Below are positions 1 through 8,361 of a DNA stretch of 38,934 bases, in pieces. The translations under genes and the position numbers were made by a program. The DNA comes from Chloroflexota bacterium (GTDB lineage Bacteria; Chloroflexota; Limnocylindria; Limnocylindrales; CSP1-4), in NCBI GenBank assembly GCA_004297395.1, contig SCUO01000088.1, positions 1-38,934 of the forward strand, in the 5' to 3' direction. The notes under the pieces are model-generated. The model had not been told where the DNA came from, made no database searches, and was given only the letters and a program-made list of their open reading frames with translations. Numbering within the stretch: the stretch's first letter is position 1; every line of letters starts with the position of its first letter.

Positions 1-40
1 TGGCCTGGCGGTCGGCGGCGTCAAGGGCTGAGCCGGCCGG

Positions 41-487
41 TCACGGCACGGGCCGCACGCGCTCCCGGTCGGGACCTGCGGCCCGCGCGGCGGCAACCTC
101 GTCGAACCACGGCTTGTGCCGGATGAGGATCACGACGACGAGGATCTCGGCCACGCCGAGCATGAGCGCGGCCGGGTTGACGCTCGCGCCGAGGAGGTCG
201 AGGAACCCCAGGACCGCCGCGAAATTGACGGTCACGAGCCACAGCCGCCCGGTCCGGACCAGGATCCCGACGACGGCCGAGGCAAGGTTGAGCCCGATCG
301 TCAGCCACAGGAACGGGTCCGCGGCCCCGGCCGCGACGGCCGCGAGGAGCGCCCCGACGAGGTTCACCGCGCCGCCGACGATGAGGATCGCCGCGGCCAG
401 CTCGACCGTCGGGGGCCGGGCCAGGGCCCGCGGCTTCGGCCGGTCCGGCGGGCCGGACGGATCGGGGGGCGGCTCGAAGCGGCTCAC
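41..487 (-). CDS. small integral membrane protein, unknown function
   Basis: Predicted 148-residue protein. A Pro/Arg-rich N-terminal tail (about 30 residues) is followed by roughly four hydrophobic segments (for example VELAAAILIVGGAVNLVGAL and ALMLGVAEILVVVILIRH) and a short charged C-terminus. The GTG at 487 is chosen because an upstream ATG at 559 would add a low-complexity extension running into the end of the amylase gene. With this start it begins 28 bases after the amylase stop on the same strand, so the two may be co-transcribed. No catalytic motif is visible and I do not recognise the family. The call as membrane protein is firm; the exact start is not. Confidence 0.7.
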   Translation of the reverse strand: MSRFEPPPDPSGPPDRPKPRALARPPTVELAAAILIVGGAVNLVGALLAAVAAGAADPFLWLTIGLNLASAVVGILVRTGRLWLVTVNFAAVLGFLDLLGASVNPAALMLGVAEILVVVILIRHKPWFDEVAAARAAGPDRERVRPVP

Positions 488-515
488 CGCGCGAAGGCCT
501 TGGCCACAAGCTCGC

Positions 516-2255
516 TCACTGCGCCCCGAGCTCGATGACGATCGCCTCGCGCGGCCCAAGCTGATCGACCGGGAGGTAGGCGTCGAAGCCGCCGGTCGAG
601 CTGACCTCGGGCGGCCGGACCGAGGCCGATCCGAGGATCGCCTCGGCCGATGGGTTGCCGCAGAGCGGGCCGGCCTCGAGGCTCAGGGCTGGGCTCGCGA
701 CGGCCTCGATCCCGACGTTGGCCACGATGAGGACCGTTTCGTCGGCGGTCGCGCGCAGGTATGCGACCACGTGCCGGTCGGAGGCGGTGACCGGAATGAG
801 GGCTCCTGCGGCGAGGGCCGGGTGGTCCGCCCGGAGGCGGGTCAGGAGGCGGTAGGCCGAGAGGAGCGAATCCGGATCCGCCCCTTCGGTCGCGACATCC
901 GTCCCGGCCGGGTCGCCGCTGAGCCCCTCCCACGGCGTGCCGCTCGTGAAGCCGGCGCCGGGCGTGGTGGCGTCCCAGCGCATCGGCGTCCGGATCTGCT
1001 CATCCGGCTTGGCGCCGGTCATGCCGATCTCCTCGCCGTAGTAGATGAACGGCACGCCCGGCCCGGTCAGCAGGAGGGTCGCCGCCAGGCGCTGTGCGTC
1101 GAGATCGCCGCCAAGCTGGGTCGCGATCCGGTTCTGGTCGTGGTTCGTCAGGAACGTCGCGAGGGAATCGGTCGGGAAGCGCTCGGCGGACTCGGCCTGG
1201 GCCGCCACGATCGAGCCGGCGTCGCGCGAGTTGAGCGAGGTGATGATGGCGCTGGCGAGGCCGAAGTCGAAGGTCAGGTCGAGCGAGCCCTCCTGGACGT
1301 AGCGGGCCGAGGTGATCGTCGCGTCGTAGACCTCGCCGAGAACGAGCGCATCCGGGTGGTCGGCGTGGAGGCGCTCGCGGAAGCCCTGGAGCCATTCGAA
1401 GCCGGCCGGCGTGTTCTCGAGGACCTTCCCATCCTCGATGAGGTGCTTGGCGGCATCGAGCCGGAAGCCGTCCACGCCCATCTCGTCGAGCCAGAAGCTG
1501 GCGACGGCGTCGAGCTCGGCGGTGACGTCCGGGTTCGCGAGGTTGAGGTCCGGCATGCCCTCCCAGAAGTAGGCGTAGTAGAAGCGCCCGTCCACCTCGT
1601 GCCAGACGCGGCTGCCGTCCGACTTCGCGACCGGCGGCCGGGTGTCCGACCACAGGTACCAGTCGGCGTGCTCGGAGCCCGGGATCAGGGAATCCTGGAA
1701 CCAGGGGTGCTCCCGCGAGGTGTGGTTGAGGACGAGGTCCACGATCACCGAGATGCCCCGCTCGTGGGCAGCCGCGATGAACGCCTCGAAGTCGGCGGCG
1801 GTGCCGTAATCGGCCTCGATCGCCCGGTAGTCGACGACGTCGTAGCCGTGGTAGCTCGGCGACTGGGCGATCGGCATGAGCCACAGGGCGGTGACGCCGA
1901 GATCGTCGGTCGTGGCCGCGTCGCCGTCGTTGAGCTCGTCCAGCCGGCTCGTCAGGCCGGCCAGGTCGCCGATCCCGTCGCCGTCGGAATCCTGGAAGCT
2001 CCGGACGAAGACCTCGTAGAAGATCTCGTCCGACCACCACGGCCGCGCGGTCTCCGGGGTCGAGACCGGTTCGCATGGCGGTGCGGTCGCCGCCCCGAGC
2101 GTCGGCGAGGCGGCCCCGGTCGTGGGGCCGCTCTGCACGGGACCGGGCGACACCTCAGACTGTTGGCAGGCCCCGAGCACGACCGCGGCAACGAGCGTCG
2201 CGGCGATGCGATGCGTCCCACGAGGGAGGAATCCGTGACGAGTCCGGCGGTTCAT
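516..2255 (-). CDS. secreted lipoprotein alpha-amylase family glycosidase (GH13)
   Basis: 579-residue GH13 enzyme predicted to hydrolyse alpha-glucosidic bonds in starch or maltodextrin outside the membrane. Residues 1-30 form a lipoprotein signal ending in the lipobox LGAC (Cys30), followed by a Ser/Thr/Pro-rich linker. All four GH13 regions are present: DLVLNH (173-178), GFRLD with nucleophile Asp267, LGE with acid/base Glu308, and NHD (371-373). The C-terminus looks like the usual beta domain. An ATG at 2432 exists, but the 2255 ATG is preferred because it starts the signal peptide and lies 7 bases after a -10-like CATACT. It is divergent from a second GH13 gene. It could be an oligo-alpha-glucosidase or trehalose-type hydrolase rather than a true amylase; family certain, substrate not. 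Confidence 0.9.
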   Translation of the reverse strand: MNRRTRHGFLPRGTHRIAATLVAAVVLGACQQSEVSPGPVQSGPTTGAASPTLGAATAPPCEPVSTPETARPWWSDEIFYEVFVRSFQDSDGDGIGDLAGLTSRLDELNDGDAATTDDLGVTALWLMPIAQSPSYHGYDVVDYRAIEADYGTAADFEAFIAAAHERGISVIVDLVLNHTSREHPWFQDSLIPGSEHADWYLWSDTRPPVAKSDGSRVWHEVDGRFYYAYFWEGMPDLNLANPDVTAELDAVASFWLDEMGVDGFRLDAAKHLIEDGKVLENTPAGFEWLQGFRERLHADHPDALVLGEVYDATITSARYVQEGSLDLTFDFGLASAIITSLNSRDAGSIVAAQAESAERFPTDSLATFLTNHDQNRIATQLGGDLDAQRLAATLLLTGPGVPFIYYGEEIGMTGAKPDEQIRTPMRWDATTPGAGFTSGTPWEGLSGDPAGTDVATEGADPDSLLSAYRLLTRLRADHPALAAGALIPVTASDRHVVAYLRATADETVLIVANVGIEAVASPALSLEAGPLCGNPSAEAILGSASVRPPEVSSTGGFDAYLPVDQLGPREAIVIELGAQ

Positions 2256-2262
2256 CGTCCTG

Positions 2263-2268
2263 AGTATG
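2263..2268 (-). promoter_or_regulatory. -10-like hexamer, leaderless start of the amylase gene
   Basis: CATACT read on the minus strand, 7 bases before the ATG at 2255, with no purine-rich ribosome site between. It departs from TAnnnT at the first base but sits at the spacing seen for the other leaderless genes of this window. Confidence 0.4.
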
Positions 2269-2323
2269 GCAGCGCGGCCCCTGGCCTCCCGGGCCGGCGG
2301 ATGCGGCCACGCGCGGGCGTGCG

Positions 2324-3799
2324 ATGACGGACGGTGCGCCGGCCTGGGTCCGCGACGCGGTCTTCTACCAGGTCTTTCCGGATCGATTCGCGGCCAGCGC
2401 CCGGGTCCCAAAGCCGGGGCCGCTGGAGCCATGGGACGCGCCGCCCACGATCCACGGCTACAAGGGTGGCGACCTCTTGGGCCTCGCCGAGCGGCTCGAG
2501 GAGCTCGTCGACCTGGGGATCACCGCGATCTACCTCAACCCGATCTTCACGGCCGCCTCGAACCACCGCTACAACGCCTACGACTACTTCGCGGTCGACC
2601 CGCTGCTCGGCGGCGAGGCGGCGTTCCGCGAGCTCCTCGACGCCGCCCACGGACGTGGCATCCGGATCGTCCTCGACGGGGTCTTCAACCATGTCGGGCG
2701 GGGCTGGTGGCCGTTCAACCACGTCCTGGAGGCCGGGCCCGCATCGCCTTACCGCGACTGGTTCTTCCTGGACCAGGGCGTCCTCGATGGCCACGAGCGG
2801 CTGATCGCATACGGCGACGGGGCACCGCGCGGCTATCGCGCCTGGTGGGGCTCGCCGGGCCTGCCCAAGCTCCGCGTTGACCACCCCGAGGTCCGGGCCC
2901 ACCTCATGTCCGTGGCCGAGCACTGGATCCGCTTCGGCATCGACGGCTGGCGCCTGGACGTGCCCCAGGACATCGAGGACCCGACCTTCTGGCCCGAGTT
3001 CCGACGCCGCGTCCGGGCCATCAACCCGGAGGCGTATCTCCTCGGCGAGATCTGGGAGGCGGCGGCCGACTGGGTCGCGGGCGACCGCTTCGACGCCGTG
3101 ATGAACTACCCGCTCGGGATCGCGATCCTGGGCTTCGTCGGCGCGGGCGCCATCGACCAGGCGGTCATCGAGCGCCAGTCGAACTACAGCCGCGAGCTCC
3201 GGGCCATCGACGGCCCGGGGTTCGCCGCCGCCCTCGAACGGTTGGCGCGGGTCTACCCGCCGGACGTGGCGGCCGTCCAGCTCAACCTCATCGGCAGCCA
3301 CGACACGCCGCGGGCGGTGACGGTCATGGGCGGCGAGGCGCGCCGCCTCCGCCTGGCCGCGGTCCTCCAGCTGACGCTGCCGGGCGCGCCCTCGATCTAC
3401 TACGGCGACGAGCTGGCGATGGCGGGCACGGCCGATCCCGGCTGCCGCGGCGCCTTCCCGCCGGCCGGGGCGACGCTCGGGGACGAGGCCGCGGCCACCC
3501 GGGCCTGCGTGCGGGCCCTCGTCCACGCCCGCCGCGCCCACGCCGGCTTGCGGCTCGGGACGACGACCGTCCTGGCCACCGGCGAGCGCTGGGTCGTCCT
3601 GGCCCGGCAGGCCGGGCCAGGCCGGGCGATCGTCGCGGTCAACGCCGGCGAGGGGCCGATCGGGGTGGATCTCGTCCCCGGGACCGCGTCCGGCCTGGCC
3701 CGGGTCGACGTGCCGGGGCTCGCCGGCGGCAGTATCTCGGCCGACGGGCTGTCGCTGGACCTCGAGCCGTGGGGGGTCGTGGTCCTCGCCGGCGAGTGA
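2324..3799 (+). CDS. cytoplasmic GH13 glycosidase (neopullulanase/cyclomaltodextrinase-like)
   Basis: 491-residue GH13 protein without signal peptide, so probably cytoplasmic and acting on imported maltodextrins. Conserved regions: DGVFNH (118-123), GWRLD with nucleophile Asp212, LLGE with acid/base Glu242, and GSHD (324-327). The opening DAVFYQVFPDRF and the sequence LNPIFTAASNHRYNAYDY are typical of the neopullulanase / cyclomaltodextrinase / maltogenic amylase subgroup. Those enzymes are usually about 580 residues with an N-terminal CBM34 domain, which is missing here, so dimerisation and specificity may differ. It lies 68 bases from the divergent lipoprotein amylase and ends 21 bases from the convergent phosphorylase gene. 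Family certain; precise substrate inferred. Confidence 0.88.
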   Translation: MTDGAPAWVRDAVFYQVFPDRFAASARVPKPGPLEPWDAPPTIHGYKGGDLLGLAERLEELVDLGITAIYLNPIFTAASNHRYNAYDYFAVDPLLGGEAAFRELLDAAHGRGIRIVLDGVFNHVGRGWWPFNHVLEAGPASPYRDWFFLDQGVLDGHERLIAYGDGAPRGYRAWWGSPGLPKLRVDHPEVRAHLMSVAEHWIRFGIDGWRLDVPQDIEDPTFWPEFRRRVRAINPEAYLLGEIWEAAADWVAGDRFDAVMNYPLGIAILGFVGAGAIDQAVIERQSNYSRELRAIDGPGFAAALERLARVYPPDVAAVQLNLIGSHDTPRAVTVMGGEARRLRLAAVLQLTLPGAPSIYYGDELAMAGTADPGCRGAFPPAGATLGDEAAATRACVRALVHARRAHAGLRLGTTTVLATGERWVVLARQAGPGRAIVAVNAGEGPIGVDLVPGTASGLARVDVPGLAGGSISADGLSLDLEPWGVVVLAGE

Positions 3800-3820
3800 C
3801 GTTCCCGGCGGGGCCGGACC

Positions 3821-5998
3821 TCAGCGGCGGGACGCCACCGCGCTCACACCGGCGGCCGGGAGGTACATCTGCTCCGCGTATTCGTGGAGCATCCGGGTCG
3901 TCGAGAAGCGCCAGATGTCGGCCGCGATCGAGCGCCGCATCCAGCCGATCCAGGTCGTCGGCAGGCCGGTCGGGTCGCGATCGTAGTAGGCCGGCACGAT
4001 CTCGGTCTCGAGGAGCCGGTAGAGGTCCTGGGCGTCGGCCCAGTCCTGGGCCGCCTCGTCCGCGTTCGTCTCGCGACCGCCGATCGCCCAGCCGTTGTCG
4101 CCGGCGAAGCCCTCGTCCCACCAGCCATCTAGGACCGAGACGTTGACGACGCCGTTGGCGGCGGCCTTCATGCCCGACGTCCCGGACGCCTCGAGCGGCC
4201 GGCGCGGGTTGTTGAGCCAGACGTCGACGCCCTGGACGAGGAAGCGGGCGATCCGCATGTCGTAGTCCTCGAGGATGAAGACCCGACCGCGCATGGCCAC
4301 GCTCCTCGAGCGGGCGAAGATCTCCTGGATGACCTGCTGGCCGGGCCGATCGGCCGGGTGGGCCTTGCCGGCAAAGATGAGCTGGACCGGCCGATCGGCG
4401 TCGTGGAGGAGGCGGGCCAGCCGCTCCATGTCGGTGAAGATCATGGCCGCCCGCTTGTAGGTCGCAAAGCGGCGAGCGAATCCGATCGTCAGGGCGTTCG
4501 GGTCGAGCACTGCCCCCAGCTGATCGAGGACGGACGGCGGCTCGCCGTGACGGGCGAGCTGGGATCGGAGCCGGCCCCGGGCGAAGTGGGCCAGCTCGCC
4601 CTTCTGGCGGAGGTGGGCCTCCCACAGCTCGGCCGCCGGGACCTTCTCGATCCGCTCCCACCAGCGGCTCTTCTGGGTCGCCGGGTCGAGGTGATCCAGG
4701 TTCGCCTCCAGGTAGTGGCCGAGCAACTGGCGGAGCGGCGTTCCCACCCAGCTCGGGGTGTGGATGCCGTTCGTGACGCCGAGGATCTCGTGGCCCACGA
4801 CCTCGTGCCAGGTCGCATTCGCGGTCACGGCGTGGAGCTTGCTGACGGCGTTGGCCCGGGTCGTGAGCCGGAGGCTGAAGGCGGTCATGTCGAACTGCGA
4901 CGCGTCGCCGTCTGTGCCGAGGCCGATGTCGAGGACGCGATCCACCGGCACGCCGCCGGTGTTCGGCCGCCCGTCGCCATCGAGGAGGGCGCCCGCGACC
5001 TTCCGGACGAGGCCGGCGTCGAAGCGCTCGTTGCCGGCCGAGACGGGGGTGTGGATCGAGAAGACGCTGTCACGCCGGACGCGCTCCAGGGCATCGTCGA
5101 GGCGAGCGCCGTCGGCGACGAGCTCTCGGGCCCGCTCCGCGAGGAGGAACGCGGAGTGACCCTCGTTGAGATGCCACACGGCCGGCTCAAGGCCGAGTGC
5201 CCTGATCGCCCGGACGCCGCCGACGCCCAGGACGAGCTCCTGGTGCAGCCGCATCTCCCGGCCCCGGACGTACAGCTGGTGGGTGATCGGCCGGTCGCCC
5301 TCGTCGTTCTCGGGCGTATCGGTGTCCAGGAGCAGGACCGGGACCCGGCCGACCTGGGCGGTCCAGACGTCGGCCCGGACGTCGCGGCCGGGCAGCGCCA
5401 CGGTGACGGTCAGGCGCTCACCCTCGCGATCGAGGGCCCGCAGGATCGGCAGCCGGCTGAGGTCGTAGTTGGGGTAGGCGTGCTCCTGGTGGCCGTCGGC
5501 ATCGATCGTCTGGCGGAAGTAGCCGCGGCGGTAGAGGAGGCCGACGCCGACGAGCGGCAGGGCCATGTCGCTGGCCGTCTTGAGGTGATCGCCGGCGAGG
5601 ACGCCGAGGCCGCCGGAGTAGATGCCGAGCGTTTCGTGGATCCCGTACTCGGCGCAGAAGTAGGCGATCGGGCCGGGCAGCTCGGTGGCGTGCTGGCGAT
5701 GGAACCAGTGGTCGCGGCCGTTGGCCAGGTAGCGGTCGAAGTCGCCGATGACCTCGGCGTACTCGGCCATGTAGTCGGAGCTGTCGAGGAACTCGGTCCA
5801 GCGGATGGCGCTGGCCAGGACCGGGATCGGGCTGTGGGTCCGGCCCCAGGTGAAGGGGTCGAGGCGGGCGAACAGGGCCCGAGCTTCGGGATGCCAGGAC
5901 CACCACAGGTTGTAGGCGAGGCGCTGGAGGCCCTCCAGGCTCGGCGGCACGCGGATGAACGACGGAGGTGCCGCCGGGACGCGAACGAGGGGGTCCAT
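3821..5998 (-). CDS. glgP: alpha-glucan (glycogen/maltodextrin) phosphorylase
   Basis: 725-residue PLP enzyme that releases glucose-1-phosphate from alpha-1,4-glucan ends. Residues 20-45 (LAYNLWWSWHPEA) are the DUF3417-type N-terminal module of the alpha-glucan phosphorylase subfamily found in Thermus, mycobacteria and Chloroflexota. Also visible are FCAEYGIHETLGIYSGGLG (114-132), the active-site region VWHLNEGHSAF (274-284), GFARRFATYKRA (506-517), and the PLP-lysine motif EASGTSGMK with Lys611. Classical phosphorylases have EASGTGNMK, so SG replaces GN, as is common in this subfamily. The ATG lies 9 bases after TACAAT, which suggests a leaderless mRNA. It is divergent from glycogen synthase, an arrangement suited to balancing synthesis and breakdown. 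Confidence 0.93.
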   Translation of the reverse strand: MDPLVRVPAAPPSFIRVPPSLEGLQRLAYNLWWSWHPEARALFARLDPFTWGRTHSPIPVLASAIRWTEFLDSSDYMAEYAEVIGDFDRYLANGRDHWFHRQHATELPGPIAYFCAEYGIHETLGIYSGGLGVLAGDHLKTASDMALPLVGVGLLYRRGYFRQTIDADGHQEHAYPNYDLSRLPILRALDREGERLTVTVALPGRDVRADVWTAQVGRVPVLLLDTDTPENDEGDRPITHQLYVRGREMRLHQELVLGVGGVRAIRALGLEPAVWHLNEGHSAFLLAERARELVADGARLDDALERVRRDSVFSIHTPVSAGNERFDAGLVRKVAGALLDGDGRPNTGGVPVDRVLDIGLGTDGDASQFDMTAFSLRLTTRANAVSKLHAVTANATWHEVVGHEILGVTNGIHTPSWVGTPLRQLLGHYLEANLDHLDPATQKSRWWERIEKVPAAELWEAHLRQKGELAHFARGRLRSQLARHGEPPSVLDQLGAVLDPNALTIGFARRFATYKRAAMIFTDMERLARLLHDADRPVQLIFAGKAHPADRPGQQVIQEIFARSRSVAMRGRVFILEDYDMRIARFLVQGVDVWLNNPRRPLEASGTSGMKAAANGVVNVSVLDGWWDEGFAGDNGWAIGGRETNADEAAQDWADAQDLYRLLETEIVPAYYDRDPTGLPTTWIGWMRRSIAADIWRFSTTRMLHEYAEQMYLPAAGVSAVASRR

Positions 5999-6007
5999 GC
6001 GCGCGGC

Positions 6008-6013
6008 ATTGTA
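6008..6013 (-). promoter_or_regulatory. -10 hexamer for glgP, leaderless
   Basis: TACAAT on the minus strand (five of six consensus bases), ending 9 bases before the glgP ATG, with no Shine-Dalgarno sequence in between. Confidence 0.55.
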
Positions 6014-6075
6014 CCGGTTTAGAGACCGGTGCCGACGAGCGAATCGCAGCGTTCGCCCGCCGCCCGCCCGGCCGA

Positions 6076-6081
6076 TACCAT
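6076..6081 (+). promoter_or_regulatory. -10 hexamer for glgA, leaderless
   Basis: TACCAT ending 6 bases before the GTG start of glycogen synthase. The ATG inside this hexamer (6080) is out of frame, which supports GTG at 6088 as the true start. Confidence 0.5.
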
Positions 6082-6087
6082 GGCCCG

Positions 6088-7656
6088 GTGTCGATCCGCG
6101 TAGCGTTCCTTGCCGCCGAGTGCGAACCGTGGGCCAAGACCGGCGGCCTGGCCGACGTGGTGGATGCCCTGGCCCGGGCCCTGGGCGAGATCGGGGGTGC
6201 CGACCTGGAGCTCCCGGTCGACGTCTTCCTGCCCCGCTACCGGACGGTGACCGTGCCGCCAGACCGAGTGACCGGCGAGCACACGATCGAGGTCGCCGAT
6301 CCTGCGTCGGGCATTTCGGCCGGCCGGGCGACCGGACGCCGGGCCGCGACGACCGTCCGCATCATCGATGTTGTCGCCGACGGCTACCGTCTCCGGCTCG
6401 TCGACCATCCAGCCTCGTTCGACCGGGCCGGCGGCTACTACGGCGACGAGGCCGGCCGGGATTACCCGGACAACGCCGGCCGCTTCGGGCTGTTCTGCCG
6501 GGCCGCCCTGGCTGCGCTCGATGCGGAGGGGCGGCCGCCGGACGTCCTCCACATCCACGACTGGCATGCCGCGCCGGCCGTCCGCTACAGGGACGCTGCA
6601 GCAGGCGTCGGCGGCCCCGCGATCCTGCTCACCGTCCACAATCTCGCCTACCACGGCTGGACGCCCCGGGCGAGGGTCCGCGAGCTCGGACCGGAGTGGA
6701 CATCCGTGCTGGCCCCCGACGCCGACGGCATCGATCTCCTCGGCGAGGCCATCGAGCGCGTCGACCTCGTCAACACGGTCAGCCCGGGTTTCGCCGTCGA
6801 GGCCCTGACGCCGGCCTTCGGGATGGGTCTCGACCCCGCCCTTCGATCGCGTGGCGATCTGTTCTTCGGCATCGTCAACGGCCTCGACACCGGGCTCTGG
6901 GATCCCGCGACGGACCCGGTCATCGCGGCGCCCTACTCGCGCGCTGACCGCTCTGGCAAGGCCGCGTGCCGGGCCGACCTGCTCACCCGGGTCGGGCTGG
7001 ACCCGACCGACGCCGGGCCGGTCCTCGGGATGATCGGACGGCTCGACCCGCAGAAGGGGTTCGACCTCCTGGCCGAGGCGGCCCCGACGCTCCTCGACGA
7101 CGGCTTCCGGCTCGTCGTCCAGGGCTCCGGCCCGACCGAGCTCGTCGGTGGCCTCCGGGCCCTGGCCGCGGCGCGGCCGGCAGGGGTCGTCCTCATCGAG
7201 CGCTTCGATCGGGACATGGCTCGGCGCATCTACGCCGGCGTCGACGGCTTCCTGATGCCCTCGCGCTTCGAGCCCTGCGGAACGGGCCAGATGATCTCGC
7301 TGCGCTACGGCACGCCGCCGATCGTCCACGCCACCGGCGGCCTCCGCGACACCGTCCGTGACGAGCACGACAGTCCGGGCGCGGGCACGGGCTTCGTCTT
7401 CCGCCACCCGACCGCCGACGGCCTGCGCTGGGCCTGCGGCGAGTTCGCCCGCCGTTTCCGGGCCCGCGGCGGCACCTGGGAATCGCTCCTCGAGCGGGGC
7501 ATGGCGGTCGACTTCGACTGGCGGACGGGCTCGGCCCCGGCCTACATCGAGGCGTATCGCCGGGCGATCTCGCTACGGCGCGCCATCGGCGCCCGGACTA
7601 CGACGAACCCTGCCGGAGCGGCGGTCACCCGACGGGCTGGCGCAGGATCGTCTTGA
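6088..7656 (+). CDS. glgA: glycogen synthase (GT5)
   Basis: 522-residue GT5 enzyme that adds glucose from ADP- or UDP-glucose to alpha-1,4-glucan. The N-terminus carries FLAAECEPWAKTGGLADVV with the nucleotide-sugar-binding KTGGL motif (Lys17-Leu21). Later come HIHDWHAA, LTVHNLAYHGW, NTVSPGFAVE, NGLDTGLWDP, GMIGRLDPQKGFDLL and the C-terminal PSRFEPCGTGQ, in which Glu395 is the conserved GT-B catalytic-region glutamate. Length is slightly above the usual 480 or so residues. The GTG at 6088 is chosen because homologues start just before this segment and upstream codons are low-complexity. It is divergent from glgP (89 bases apart), and its last 32 bases overlap the convergent GyrI-like gene. 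No ADP-glucose pyrophosphorylase or branching enzyme is nearby. Confidence 0.94.
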   Translation: MSIRVAFLAAECEPWAKTGGLADVVDALARALGEIGGADLELPVDVFLPRYRTVTVPPDRVTGEHTIEVADPASGISAGRATGRRAATTVRIIDVVADGYRLRLVDHPASFDRAGGYYGDEAGRDYPDNAGRFGLFCRAALAALDAEGRPPDVLHIHDWHAAPAVRYRDAAAGVGGPAILLTVHNLAYHGWTPRARVRELGPEWTSVLAPDADGIDLLGEAIERVDLVNTVSPGFAVEALTPAFGMGLDPALRSRGDLFFGIVNGLDTGLWDPATDPVIAAPYSRADRSGKAACRADLLTRVGLDPTDAGPVLGMIGRLDPQKGFDLLAEAAPTLLDDGFRLVVQGSGPTELVGGLRALAAARPAGVVLIERFDRDMARRIYAGVDGFLMPSRFEPCGTGQMISLRYGTPPIVHATGGLRDTVRDEHDSPGAGTGFVFRHPTADGLRWACGEFARRFRARGGTWESLLERGMAVDFDWRTGSAPAYIEAYRRAISLRRAIGARTTTNPAGAAVTRRAGAGSS

Positions 7657-8269
7657 GCTTCTCGGGCGCGCCCTTGCCGGGGATGCCCAGGTAGATCTCG
7701 TGGTGGCGGCCGCGCGGCCGCAGGCCGGCCCCGGCGATCGCGGCGTGGAGACGCTCGATCGTCGCCCGCTCCGTGGCGTATGGGCCGAGGTGGAGGACCT
7801 GGGCGACCCGGCCCTCGTCGAAGGATTCGACACGCAGCCCGGCCGCAAATGCCGGGTCGAGCTTGGCCCGGCCGCGCGACACGGCAGCCTCGATCTCGCC
7901 CTCTCTTGCCTCGTCCGGCAGGGCGATGAACAGGGTCCAGCGCCAGGTATCGCGCCCGGTCACCCGGTCGGGCCCGAAGATCGCGTCGAGGTCGGTCGTA
8001 CCGTCCGTCGTCCACCACAGCCCCTCGAGTGGCCCGACCCGGGTCACCACGCGGCTCTTCAGCGCGAATCGGAGGGACCAGGCCGTCGTGTAGAGGCCCG
8101 GCATCCGCGGGGCGAAGGCGGCCGGGTCGGGCGGGCCCTCGCCGTCGATCATGACGCAGCGTCGGGGCGGGAGCTCCATGAAGCGGACGCCGGCAACCGA
8201 CTTCAGCTCGGCGTCACGGCTCGTCGGCCGAACGAACTCGACCGGCGCGATGGTGGCGGCTCCGGCCAT
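7625..8269 (-). CDS. GyrI-like small-molecule-binding domain protein
   Basis: 214-residue soluble protein. The region DTWRWTLFIALPDE and the C-terminal segment VLHLGPYATERATIERLH followed by HHEIYLGIPG match the GyrI-like / AraC effector-binding fold seen in stand-alone bacterial proteins that bind small ligands. No DNA-binding domain is present, so it is not itself an AraC-type regulator. The ATG at 8269 is selected because GGAGGT lies about 6 bases upstream; an in-frame ATG at 8326 lacks this signal. Its 3' end overlaps glgA on the opposite strand by 32 bases. Ligand and role are unknown. Family assignment is by motif resemblance. Confidence 0.75.
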   Translation of the reverse strand: MAGAATIAPVEFVRPTSRDAELKSVAGVRFMELPPRRCVMIDGEGPPDPAAFAPRMPGLYTTAWSLRFALKSRVVTRVGPLEGLWWTTDGTTDLDAIFGPDRVTGRDTWRWTLFIALPDEAREGEIEAAVSRGRAKLDPAFAAGLRVESFDEGRVAQVLHLGPYATERATIERLHAAIAGAGLRPRGRHHEIYLGIPGKGAPEKLKTILRQPVG

Positions 8270-8361
8270 GGCGACACCTCCGACCTGCGGAACGAGGAGC
8301 GTGCCCTGCGGCGTCGCCTCCGCCAAGGGCCATCCGGGCTGATCCTGAGCCCGGCGCAGGT

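Noticed and set aside
2..31. Possible 3' end of a plus-strand gene (…LAVGGVKG stop) at the left edge
   Set aside because: Only nine codons are visible and other frames are equally open; it cannot be supported.
2256..2432. Amylase start at ATG 2432
   Set aside because: It would place 59 Pro/Arg-rich residues before a clear lipoprotein signal peptide and overlap the divergent GH13 gene.
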